Assembly: GCA_905207485.1 (NCBI GenBank)
Contig: CAJLLL010000027.1
Span: 1-26,549 of the forward strand
DNA from: an uncultured Phascolarctobacterium sp.
Lineage (GTDB): Bacteria; Bacillota; Negativicutes; Acidaminococcales; Acidaminococcaceae
Direction: 5' to 3'
DNA length: 26,549 nucleotides
The notes below the pieces were generated by a model that did not search any database, was not told the origin of the DNA, and saw nothing but the letters and a program-made list of their open reading frames with translations. Of the stretch, positions 6,247-13,176 are shown in pieces. Every line of letters begins with the position of its first letter. Position 1 is the first letter of the stretch. The position numbers and the translations under genes were made by a program.

Positions 6247-7303
6247 ATTACAGGCACTTGAAGATAAATATTTGGATTTGGAAGCTAAAATTAGCGACCC
6301 GGACGTTATTGCCAACCAGACGGAGTGGCAGAAATACGCCCGCGCGCATGCCAAGCTGACGGATGTTGTAACGGCTTACCGCGAGTATAAAATACTTGCC
6401 AAAGCACGCGAAGAAGCAGAAGAAATTATTGCCGACGGCAGTGATAAGGAACTGGCGGCAATGGCGCAGGATGAGTTAAAGGAACTTAAACCGCAGCTTG
6501 AAGAATATGAACAGAAGCTGAAAATTCTGCTTTTGCCTTCCGACCCCAACGACGATAAAAACGCGATTGTGGAAATCCGCGGCGGCGCAGGCGGTGAAGA
6601 GGCTGCATTGTTTGCGGGCGTGTTGTTCCGCATGTATCAGCATTATGCTGAAAGCAGACGCTGGCAGCTTGAAATTTTGGATGCCAGCCCGACGGAACTG
6701 GGCGGCTTTAAAGAAGTTGTGTTCCAGTTAAGCGGGGCAGGCGTTTACGGCCGCATGAAGTTTGAAAGCGGCGTACACCGCGTGCAGCGCGTGCCGGAAA
6801 CCGAATCGCAGGGGCGCGTGCATACTTCTACCGTTACGGTGGCGGTGCTGCCGGAAGCGGAAGAAGTAGATATTCAAATTAACCCTGCCGATTTAAGAAT
6901 TGATACTTACCGTGCTGGCGGCGCAGGCGGCCAGTACGTTAATAAAACCGAATCGGCAGTGCGCATTACGCATATTCCTACGGGTATTGTGGCGCAGTGC
7001 CAGGACGAAAAATCGCAGCTTAAAAACCGCGAAAAATGTATGCGTGTGCTGCGCAGCCGCGTTTTGGAAATGGAACAGGAAAAACAGCGTGCTGCAACGG
7101 CGCAGGACCGTAAAAGCCAGGTGGGCACGGGCGACCGCAGCGAACGCATCCGCACCTATAACTATCCGCAGGGGCGCGTAACAGACCACCGCATTGGCCT
7201 TACGCTGCACCGTCTGGATGCCGTGCTTAACGGCGATTTGGATGAAATTTTAGATGCGCTTATTACCGCGCGGCAAAGTGAGCAGCTTCAGCAGGTGAAA
7301 TAA
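6236..7303 (+). CDS. prfA: Peptide chain release factor 1
   Basis: A 355-residue class-I release factor that terminates translation at UAA and UAG. The N-terminal helical domain is followed by the codon-recognition motif P-E-T (187-189, in HRVQRVPETESQG), the RF1-type PxT rather than RF2's SPF. The catalytic GGQ is at 231-233 in RAGGAGGQYVNKTESA; its Gln is the methylation target of PrmC, encoded next. Length and domain order are standard. AGGAGA precedes ATG 6236, which lies inside the end of the DUF1385 gene. One base separates its stop codon from prmC. Confidence 0.97.
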   Translation: MLDKLQALEDKYLDLEAKISDPDVIANQTEWQKYARAHAKLTDVVTAYREYKILAKAREEAEEIIADGSDKELAAMAQDELKELKPQLEEYEQKLKILLLPSDPNDDKNAIVEIRGGAGGEEAALFAGVLFRMYQHYAESRRWQLEILDASPTELGGFKEVVFQLSGAGVYGRMKFESGVHRVQRVPETESQGRVHTSTVTVAVLPEAEEVDIQINPADLRIDTYRAGGAGGQYVNKTESAVRITHIPTGIVAQCQDEKSQLKNREKCMRVLRSRVLEMEQEKQRAATAQDRKSQVGTGDRSERIRTYNYPQGRVTDHRIGLTLHRLDAVLNGDLDEILDALITARQSEQLQQVK

Positions 7304-7304
7304 A

Positions 7305-8207
7305 ATGACAGCAAAACCTATATGGACTATTGCCAGGGTGCTGGATTGGACGAAGCAGTATTTCGCAGACAAAGGGTTGGAAAATCCCCGCCTTGATGCT
7401 GAAATACTGCTTTGTTCCGTTTTACAGTGCCAGCGTATAACTTTATATGTACATTTTGACCAGCCGCTGGAAGAACATGAACTTGCACAGTACCGCGGCT
7501 ATGTGGCGCGCCGTGCGGCGGCAGAGCCATTGGCTTATATTTTGGGCAGCCGCGCTTTTATGAAGTACGATTTTAAAGTAACGCCGGATGTTTTGGTGCC
7601 GCGTCCCGAAACGGAACTGCTGGTTGAATGTGCGGCCAAACTTGCAGGCTTTATTGAAAAGCCGCAGATTCTTGATATTGGCACCGGCAGCGGCGCGATA
7701 ATAGTATCGCTTTTGGATATGCTGCCCGAAGCGCACGGCACTGCTGTTGACGTATCGACCGGTGCGCTTGCGGTTGCCAAAGAAAACGCAAAGCGTATTG
7801 GCGTTGATAACAGGCTTGTTTTTGTGCGCAGCGATTTATACGCAGCTTTGCCGCAGGGCGCAAAGTTTGATGTAATAATCTCCAATCCGCCCTACATACC
7901 AAGCGCCGATATTGCCGGGCTTGCGGCAGACGTAAGGCGTGAACCGCGGCTTGCGCTTGACGGCGGCGCGGACGGGCTTAATTTTTACCGCCGCATTATT
8001 GCGGGTGCGCCCAAATATTTAAACGAAGACGGTTTCCTGGCGTTTGAAATTGGCATTCACCAGGGCGAAGCCGTAGCCTCGTTGTGCAGGCAGGCAGGCT
8101 TTGGCGTTGTGGCAGTGCGCCGCGATTATGCAGGCATAGAGCGCATGGTTTTTGCAGCGAAAGAAGGAACAACTTATGCAGACACGTTATTGGAACTTGC
8201 AAAATGA
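7305..8207 (+). CDS. prmC: Release factor glutamine methyltransferase
   Basis: A 300-residue S-adenosylmethionine-dependent enzyme that N5-methylates the Gln of the GGQ motif in release factors. An N-terminal helical domain of about 90 residues positions the release factor. The Rossmann core follows with ILDIGTGSGAI (122-132) for SAM binding and the catalytic NPPY at 194-197 (IISNPPYIPS). Immediate adjacency to prfA fits the enzyme-substrate pairing found in most bacteria. Its 3' end overlaps the following gene by 32 bases. Confidence 0.95.
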   Translation: MTAKPIWTIARVLDWTKQYFADKGLENPRLDAEILLCSVLQCQRITLYVHFDQPLEEHELAQYRGYVARRAAAEPLAYILGSRAFMKYDFKVTPDVLVPRPETELLVECAAKLAGFIEKPQILDIGTGSGAIIVSLLDMLPEAHGTAVDVSTGALAVAKENAKRIGVDNRLVFVRSDLYAALPQGAKFDVIISNPPYIPSADIAGLAADVRREPRLALDGGADGLNFYRRIIAGAPKYLNEDGFLAFEIGIHQGEAVASLCRQAGFGVVAVRRDYAGIERMVFAAKEGTTYADTLLELAK

Positions 8208-9267
8208 TACAGATGGGGTAATGCTGCGTGAGGCGGCAGAACTTTTGCGCCGCGGCGAGGCGGTGGCTTTTCCGACGGAAACGGTATACGGCCTTGGCGC
8301 AGACGGGCTGAACGGCACGGCAGTGCGTAAAATTTTTGAAGCCAAGGGCCGTCCGAGCGATAACCCTTTAATTTTGCATATTGCCGATAAAAAAGATATT
8401 TTAAAACTCACAACCGGCCTCACAAAACAGGCTGAAATTTTAATTGATAAATTCTGGCCGGGGCCGCTTACGGTAATTGTAGCCAAAAGCAGCATTGTGC
8501 CGGACGAAGTAAGCGCCGGTCTTGATACGGTGGCGGTGCGTATGCCGTCGCACCCGGTTGCTGCGCAGCTTATCCGTCTTGCGGGTACGCCGGTTGCCGC
8601 GCCTTCGGCAAATTTATCCGGCAAACCGAGCCCGACTGATGCGGAAACGGTGCTTGCCGATATGCAGGGGCGCATTGCCGGCATTATCGACGGCGGCGCC
8701 TGCGAAGTTGGCGTGGAATCCACCATTGTCGATACAACCGGGGCTGTGCCGGTTATACTGCGCCCGGGCGGAATAACGCGTGAACAGCTTGAAGAAGTTG
8801 TTGGGCATGTAGAGCTTGACCCTGCGCTTGCCGGCGCGGAAACCTTAAAACCGCGCGCACCGGGCATGAAATACCGCCACTATGCGCCAAAAGCAAAAAT
8901 GTATGTGGTGGAAGGCGAAACGCTTGCGCTTTTGCCGCAGTTTGCAAAAGAAGCGGCAAAATTTGCTCCGGTAGCCGTTATTTGCGGCGCTGAAACGGCA
9001 GAAGCCATGCACCGTGCGGAAAACCTGCACATTTTAAACTGGGGCGCCGGCAAAACGGAACTTGCCGTTAAGCTGTACCGCCTGCTGCGCCGCTGCGATA
9101 AACTCGGCGTGGGGCTGATACTTTCAGAAGGCGTAACGGAAGACGGCATAGGGCTTGCGGTTATGAACCGTATGCACAAAGCGGCCGGACGGCAGGTTTT
9201 AACAAGCGGCGATATTAACGCATTGTTAAAAAACAGTACGCAACTTAAAAGTTTTGTGTTAAAATAA
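8176..9267 (+). CDS. Threonylcarbamoyl-AMP synthase, Sua5 type
   Basis: A 363-residue enzyme of the YrdC/Sua5 family, making threonylcarbamoyl-AMP from threonine, bicarbonate and ATP for the t6A37 modification of ANN-decoding tRNAs. The YrdC core shows FPTETVYGLGADG (32-44), KGRPSDNPLILHI (57-69) and the conserved SANLSG region. A C-terminal Sua5 domain follows, introduced by the linker PGMKYRHYAPKA. This makes it the long Sua5 form (YwlC type) rather than the short TsaC. ATG 8176 was chosen over an upstream in-frame TTG at 8152 because GAAGGA lies 8 bases before it. It overlaps prmC by 32 bases. Confidence 0.93.
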   Translation: MQTRYWNLQNDTDGVMLREAAELLRRGEAVAFPTETVYGLGADGLNGTAVRKIFEAKGRPSDNPLILHIADKKDILKLTTGLTKQAEILIDKFWPGPLTVIVAKSSIVPDEVSAGLDTVAVRMPSHPVAAQLIRLAGTPVAAPSANLSGKPSPTDAETVLADMQGRIAGIIDGGACEVGVESTIVDTTGAVPVILRPGGITREQLEEVVGHVELDPALAGAETLKPRAPGMKYRHYAPKAKMYVVEGETLALLPQFAKEAAKFAPVAVICGAETAEAMHRAENLHILNWGAGKTELAVKLYRLLRRCDKLGVGLILSEGVTEDGIGLAVMNRMHKAAGRQVLTSGDINALLKNSTQLKSFVLK

Positions 9268-9301
9268 ACTTATACTAAATATAGGACAGAGGGTGACTGT
9301 A

Positions 9302-9745
9302 ATGAAAATCGCAATGGGAAGCGATCACGGCGGTATCCATCTTAAAAACCATTTAAAAGATTATTTAACCCAAAAAGGTTATGAAGTGCTTGACAAAGGC
9401 ACCTATACCGAAGAATCATGCGATTATCCCGATTACGCGGAAAAAGTAGGCAAAGCCGTAACCGGCGGCGAAGCAGAACTTGGCATACTTGTCTGCGGCA
9501 CCGGCCTTGGCATCTCCATTGCTGCCAATAAAATTAAAGGCGTGCGCGCAGCAGTTTGCGGCGATGTGTACAGCGCAAAAATGAGCCGCGAACACAACAA
9601 CGCCAATATTTTGGCATTGGGCGAGCGCGTAACGGGCATTGGCCTTGCCGAAATGATTGTTGATGTATGGCTTTCAACCGAATTTGCAGGCGGACGCCAT
9701 GCACGCCGCGTCGATAAGATTATGGCGCTGGAGGCGGAGCAATAA
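9302..9745 (+). CDS. rpiB: Ribose 5-phosphate isomerase B
   Basis: A 147-residue RpiB/LacAB-family sugar-phosphate isomerase interconverting ribose 5-phosphate and ribulose 5-phosphate. Visible motifs are GSDHGGIHLK near the N-terminus, the active-site loop CGTGLGISIAANK with the catalytic Cys, and HNNANILALGERV. The family length is about 145-150. ATG 9302 is preferred to a GTG at 9293, which would sit inside the GAGGGTGA ribosome-binding site. The gene's stop TAA shares its last A with the ATG of the ywlG remnant (TAATG), indicating translational coupling. Confidence 0.94.
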   Translation: MKIAMGSDHGGIHLKNHLKDYLTQKGYEVLDKGTYTEESCDYPDYAEKVGKAVTGGEAELGILVCGTGLGISIAANKIKGVRAAVCGDVYSAKMSREHNNANILALGERVTGIGLAEMIVDVWLSTEFAGGRHARRVDKIMALEAEQ

Positions 9746-10273
9746 TGCAGAAAGAAGAACTTGCCGCCGAAGCGGAACGCGCAGTTGAAGAACTGATTTC
9801 CGTAAGCGGCATTAAACCCGGCAGGGTGCTGGTTATAGGGTGCAGCACCAGCGAAATAGTTGGCGGAAGAAGCGGCGGCAGCCGTATTCGGCAGCATTTA
9901 TAAAAGCGCAAAGGCACATGGCTTGTATCTTGCCTTTCAATGCTGCGAACATTTAAACCGCGCTTTGGTAACGGAGCGCGAAGCTATGGAAAAATTCGGA
10001 TGGGAAGAAGTTACCGTCCGCCCCATGCCGCACGCAGGCGGTTCCATGGCAACGGCGGCTTACAATAATTTTGCTGACCCTGTTGTGGTTGAAAGCATTA
10101 AAGCCGATGCCGGCATCGACATAGGCCAGACTTTAATAGGCATGCACCTTAAACGCGTGGCTGTACCGGTGCGCCTTGCGCAGAAAACCATCGGCGCAGC
10201 GCTTGTAACGGCGGCACGCACACGACCGCCCCTTATCGGCGGCGAGCGCGCGCATTACCCCGAAAAACGTTAA
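9745..10273 (+). pseudogene. ywlG: ywlG (DUF436/TIGR01440), broken by an internal frameshifting deletion
   Basis: Two overlapping frames together give a YwlG-like protein of unknown function. The first (9745-9903, 52 codons) starts at an ATG fused to the rpiB stop and carries the conserved VLVIGCSTSEIVGG, then runs into a stop. The second, from about 9860, continues with AFQCCEHLNRALVTERE, AGGSMATAAYNNFADP, VESIKADAGIDIGQT and IGMHLKRVAVPVR, all typical of the family. The nine bases TTGGCGGAA (9860-9868) read as family sequence in both frames. The usual glycine-rich IGxxGS-like stretch between GCSTSE and the following helix is missing, so roughly 20-29 bases (2 modulo 3) appear lost. A sequencing or assembly error is possible. 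A start at TTG 9860 could still make a headless 137-residue protein. Confidence 0.8.
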
Positions 10274-10303
10274 GTTTTACATTAAATATATGGAGGGACT
10301 ACA

Positions 10304-11551
10304 ATGAATTTAGAAAAACTCGCAGTATGCGACCCTGAAATTGCTGCGGCAATGGGCGAAGAGCTCGGACGCCAGCGCAACAAAATTGAGCTGATTGCTT
10401 CCGAAAACTTCGTCAGCCCCGCAGTTATGGAAGCTATGGGCAGCGTGCTGACCAACAAATATGCGGAAGGTTACCCCGGACACCGTTATTACGGCGGCTG
10501 CGAATACGTTGACAAGGTTGAAACCCTTGCCATTGAACGCGCTAAAAAACTTTTCGGCGCAGAACATGCCAACGTACAGGCACATTCCGGCGCTAATGCC
10601 AACACCGCAGTTTACTTTGCCTTTTTGCAGCCGGGCGATACCATTATGGGCATGAACCTCGCTCAGGGCGGGCATCTTTCCCACGGTTCACCGGTTAATA
10701 TTTCCGGCAAATACTATAAAGTAGTCCCTTACGGCGTTACGCACGAAACCGAACGCATTGATTATGATGAATTTGAACGCATTGCCAAAGAAGCGCAGCC
10801 TAAACTGATTGTAGCCGGCGCAAGCGCTTATCCGCGCGTAATTGATTTTGAACGCATGGCAAACATTGCCCACAGCGTTGGCGCTATTTTTATGGTTGAT
10901 ATGGCGCACATTGCAGGGCTTGTTGCCGCAGGCCTGCATCCCAGCCCGGTGCCTTATGCCGATGTTGTTACCACCACCACGCACAAAACCCTGCGCGGAC
11001 CCCGCGGCGGCCTTATTTTGTGCAAGGAAAAATACGCAAAACAAATCGACAAGGCGATTTTCCCCGGCGTACAGGGCGGCCCGCTGATGCACGTTATCGC
11101 AGCTAAAGCCGTTGCTTTGGGCGAAGCGCTGAAACCGGAATTTAAAGAATACGCACAGCAGATAATCAACAACTGCAAAGCACTGGCAGAAGGTTTAACG
11201 GCAGAAGGCTTCCGTCTGGTATCCGGCGGCACCGATAACCACCTGCTTCTGGTTGACGTGCGCGGACAGAAAATGACCGGCAAAACAGCAGAACACCTTC
11301 TGGATGAAGTTGGCGTAACCTGCAATAAAAACACCATTCCATTCGATCCCGAAAGCCCGTTTGTTACCAGCGGCATCCGTCTCGGCACAGCTGCCGTAAC
11401 CACCCGCGGCTTTAAAGAAGACGATATGAAAGAAGTTGCAGCCATTATCGGGCTTGTGCTTAACAACCCTGAAGATGCTGCCAAACAGGCAGAAGCAGCA
11501 CAGCGCGTTGCCGCTCTCTGCGCTAAATATCCCATGTATCCTGAGCTGTAA
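10304..11551 (+). CDS. glyA: Serine hydroxymethyltransferase
   Basis: A 415-residue PLP enzyme converting serine and tetrahydrofolate to glycine and 5,10-methylene-tetrahydrofolate, the main source of one-carbon units. It has the N-terminal IELIASENFVSPAV, the YPGHRYYGGCEYVD loop (57-70), MVDMAHIAGLVAAG, and the PLP-binding Lys228 in VVTTTTHKTLRGPRGG. Length is standard. GGAGGG is 7 bases before ATG. Only 30 bases separate it from the ywlG remnant, too little for a riboswitch. The neighbour upp and the dCMP deaminase link it to nucleotide synthesis. Confidence 0.97.
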   Translation: MNLEKLAVCDPEIAAAMGEELGRQRNKIELIASENFVSPAVMEAMGSVLTNKYAEGYPGHRYYGGCEYVDKVETLAIERAKKLFGAEHANVQAHSGANANTAVYFAFLQPGDTIMGMNLAQGGHLSHGSPVNISGKYYKVVPYGVTHETERIDYDEFERIAKEAQPKLIVAGASAYPRVIDFERMANIAHSVGAIFMVDMAHIAGLVAAGLHPSPVPYADVVTTTTHKTLRGPRGGLILCKEKYAKQIDKAIFPGVQGGPLMHVIAAKAVALGEALKPEFKEYAQQIINNCKALAEGLTAEGFRLVSGGTDNHLLLVDVRGQKMTGKTAEHLLDEVGVTCNKNTIPFDPESPFVTSGIRLGTAAVTTRGFKEDDMKEVAAIIGLVLNNPEDAAKQAEAAQRVAALCAKYPMYPEL

Positions 11552-11585
11552 AAGATTTCCTGAATAAAACAAGGAGGAGATTTGC

Positions 11586-12206
11586 ATGCAGATAACCGTT
11601 GTAGAACATCCTTTAATTAAACACAAACTTTCCAAAATGCGCGACGCGCAGACTACTTCCCGCGATTTCCGCGAATGGCTGGACGAAATTGCCATGCTGA
11701 TGACCTATGAAGTAACGCGCGACCTGCCGCTTGACGAAGTGCCGGTAACAACCCCGATTTGCGAAACCACCGGCTACAAACTGCACAATAATATTGTTGT
11801 TGTTCCTATCCTGCGCGCAGGCCTTGGGCTTTTAAGCGGCGTACTGCGCATGATTCCGAATGCGCATGTAGGGCATATCGGTTTATACCGCGATGAAGAA
11901 ACCCTTGAACCACATGAATATTACTGCAAAATTCCGCCCGATAAAGACCCGATTACCATTGTTGTTGACCCGATGCTGGCAACCGGCGGCAGCGCAGAAG
12001 CAGCCATTACCATGCTTAAAGCGCGCGGGCTGAAAAATATCCGCTTTATGTGCCTTGTAGCAGCGCCTGAAGGCGTTGAGGTGCTGAACAAAGCGCATCC
12101 TGACGTTAAAGTTTACACCGCATCGCTGGATGAAAAACTGAACGAGCACGGTTATATTGTACCGGGCCTCGGTGATGCCGGCGACCGTATTTTCGGCACG
12201 AAATGA
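11586..12206 (+). CDS. upp: Uracil phosphoribosyltransferase
   Basis: A 206-residue salvage enzyme making UMP from uracil and PRPP. The PRPP-binding loop is VVDPMLATGGSA (126-137). The uracil-binding C-terminal stretch GYIVPGLGDAGDRIFGT is intact, and PILRAGLG at 74-81 is the usual second PRPP loop. A strong AAGGAGGAGA lies 6-7 bases before ATG 11586. Its stop codon overlaps the start of the dCMP deaminase gene (ATGA), so the two are translationally coupled, as befits two pyrimidine salvage enzymes. Confidence 0.97.
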   Translation: MQITVVEHPLIKHKLSKMRDAQTTSRDFREWLDEIAMLMTYEVTRDLPLDEVPVTTPICETTGYKLHNNIVVVPILRAGLGLLSGVLRMIPNAHVGHIGLYRDEETLEPHEYYCKIPPDKDPITIVVDPMLATGGSAEAAITMLKARGLKNIRFMCLVAAPEGVEVLNKAHPDVKVYTASLDEKLNEHGYIVPGLGDAGDRIFGTK

Positions 12207-12664
12207 CAACCAACGAAAGACCCGACTGGGACCATTACTTTATGGAAATTGCCCGCGTTGTCAGCAAACGCAGCACCTGCCTGCGCCGCAGCGTTGGCGC
12301 GGTAATTGTTAAAAACAGGCAGATTGTGGCAACAGGCTATAACGGTACGCCTTCCGGGCTGGAACACTGCGCCGTTACAGGCTGCCTGCGCGAGCAGCTT
12401 AAAGTACCCTCCGGCAAAATGCACGAACTGTGCCGCGGCATTCACGCTGAGCAAAATGCGGTAATACAGGCTGCCTACCACGGCGTTTCCGTAAACGGCG
12501 GCACGCTTTACTGCACGCACCAGCCCTGTGTGGTCTGCACCAAAATACTCATCAACGCCGGTATTAAACGCATAGTTTACGCCAATCCCTATCCGGATAA
12601 ACTGGCAGAAGACATGCTTAAAGATTCCAAAATGGAAATAACCGTTCTGGACAGTGAAAACTGA
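12203..12664 (+). CDS. Deoxycytidylate (dCMP) deaminase, ComEB family
   Basis: A 153-residue zinc deaminase converting dCMP to dUMP, feeding thymidylate synthesis. The catalytic HAE motif is at 81-83 (GIHAEQNAV), and the zinc-binding PCVVC at 108-112 completes the site. GYNGTPSGLEHC and CLREQLKVPSGKMHELCRG carry the dCMP-specific loop with additional Cys/His residues. The ATG overlaps the upp stop. The name comEB is used for Bacillus homologues, but nothing here links it to competence. It ends the long transcript, with a strong terminator 10 bases after its stop. Confidence 0.93.
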   Translation: MTTNERPDWDHYFMEIARVVSKRSTCLRRSVGAVIVKNRQIVATGYNGTPSGLEHCAVTGCLREQLKVPSGKMHELCRGIHAEQNAVIQAAYHGVSVNGGTLYCTHQPCVVCTKILINAGIKRIVYANPYPDKLAEDMLKDSKMEITVLDSEN

Positions 12665-12674
12665 AAACCAAAAT

Positions 12675-12710
12675 AAAAAACAGCAGCGTTTTAACGCTGC
12701 TGTTTTTTAT
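12675..12710 (+). terminator. Rho-independent terminator after the dCMP deaminase gene
   Basis: A near-perfect long hairpin pairs 12675-12690 (A-run plus CAGCAGCGTT) with 12693-12708 (AACGCTGCTG plus T-run). It ends in six T. Symmetric A and T flanks would also stop minus-strand transcripts. Confidence 0.92.
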
Positions 12711-12717
12711 GCCGCTA

Positions 12718-12746
12718 TTGCTTTTTCCATCAAACGCTGTTAGTAC
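12718..12746 (+). promoter_or_regulatory. Weak candidate promoter for the small toxin gene
   Basis: TTGCTT (12718-12723), 17 bases, TAGTAC (12741-12746). The -10 matches only half of the consensus. It is the best candidate I see between the upstream terminator and the toxin start. Confidence 0.3.
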
Positions 12747-12799
12747 AGCATGGCGATTGATGAACCGGTTTTCCACTCCACAAGAGTGGGGGTGGTACT

Positions 12800-12877
12800 A
12801 TGACGGTGTTTGAAGCATTATCTCTGATGATTGCTTTTGCTACTCTCGTAGTTCTCATTCTTTCATTTAGAAGATAA
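12800..12877 (+). CDS. Hol_Tox-like 25-residue membrane peptide, candidate type I toxin
   Basis: A 25-codon frame with a strong ribosome-binding site (GGGGGTGG, 12788-12795) encodes a peptide starting MTVFEALSLMIAFATLVV and ending in two arginines. The N-terminal F/Y-EALSLMI pattern followed by one hydrophobic helix and a short basic tail is that of the putative holin-like toxins (Hol_Tox family, related to TxpA-type toxins of Firmicutes). Such peptides insert in the membrane and are silenced by an antisense RNA. A 7-bp hairpin whose minus-strand U-run lies just after the stop codon, and a near-consensus minus-strand promoter further on, fit that arrangement. The leader can fold over the ribosome-binding site. 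Identification is by pattern, not by search. Confidence 0.7.
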   Translation: MTVFEALSLMIAFATLVVLILSFRR

Positions 12878-12879
12878 AT

Positions 12880-12967
12880 GAAAAAAACCGCATAACTTGC
12901 GGTTATACGGCTTCCTTCTGAACTTAAAATTTTGTGAGGGAGAACCGTGTGCGCAACGATTCTCTGT
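12880..12967 (-). ncRNA. Candidate antisense RNA (antitoxin) convergent with the toxin gene
   Basis: On the minus strand, TTGAAA (complement of 12997-13002), a 17-base spacer and TATAAT (complement of 12974-12979) predict a start near 12967. A terminator hairpin (12898-12904 with 12886-12892, loop of 5) with a U-run (12885-12881) ends it about 88 bases later, next to the toxin stop codon. The RNA can form a 5' hairpin (GAGAA/TTCTC and CGT/ACG arms, 12940-12964) and a bulged middle stem. It carries no evident open frame. The toxin message, if it runs to the terminator at 13018-13038, would be complementary to its whole length. Confidence 0.65.
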
Positions 12968-12973
12968 GCTTTT

Positions 12974-13002
12974 ATTATACAATGCCGGCATTAAAATTTC
13001 AA
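12974..13002 (-). promoter_or_regulatory. Promoter of the candidate antisense RNA
   Basis: The minus strand reads TTGAAA, 17 bases, TATAAT, which is close to consensus and clearly stronger than anything I find for the toxin. That is the usual imbalance in type I toxin-antitoxin loci. Confidence 0.75.
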
Positions 13003-13017
13003 GGCAGCAAATGGCTT

Positions 13018-13038
13018 ACGCCGCCGCGGCGTTTTTTT
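13018..13038 (+). terminator. Rho-independent terminator, probable end of the toxin message
   Basis: ACGCCG (13018-13023) pairs with CGGCGT (13027-13032) around a 3-base loop, followed by T up to 13038. No annotated plus-strand gene other than the small toxin frame precedes it, which supports a toxin transcript of roughly 290 bases. Confidence 0.75.
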
Positions 13039-13092
13039 GTAACTTTTCTGCAAAAAAATTTAAAAAAGTTTTCCAAACAGCGTTTTTTTTGA

Positions 13093-13098
13093 TATACT
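13093..13098 (+). promoter_or_regulatory. -10 element upstream of wecA-like gene
   Basis: TATACT at 13093-13098 is a good -10 box. The -35 is poor (TTTTCC or TTCCAA around 13069-13076). An A7-T3-A6 tract at 13052-13067 abuts it and may compensate as an UP element. Confidence 0.5.
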
Positions 13099-13176
13099 AT
13101 TAACGATAATCTGAATTATTTTAATTAACTTTAAAACTGAATTTGAATTCCGGCTTTTTAGCCTCGAGGTGGGACA

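Noticed and set aside
10274..10303. Glycine or other riboswitch before glyA
   Set aside because: The gap is 30 bases, too short for any known riboswitch, and holds only the ribosome-binding site.
12897..13103. 68-codon frame downstream of the toxin
   Set aside because: It crosses the antisense promoter and the terminator at 13018-13038, has no ribosome-binding site, and its tail is translated A/T runs.
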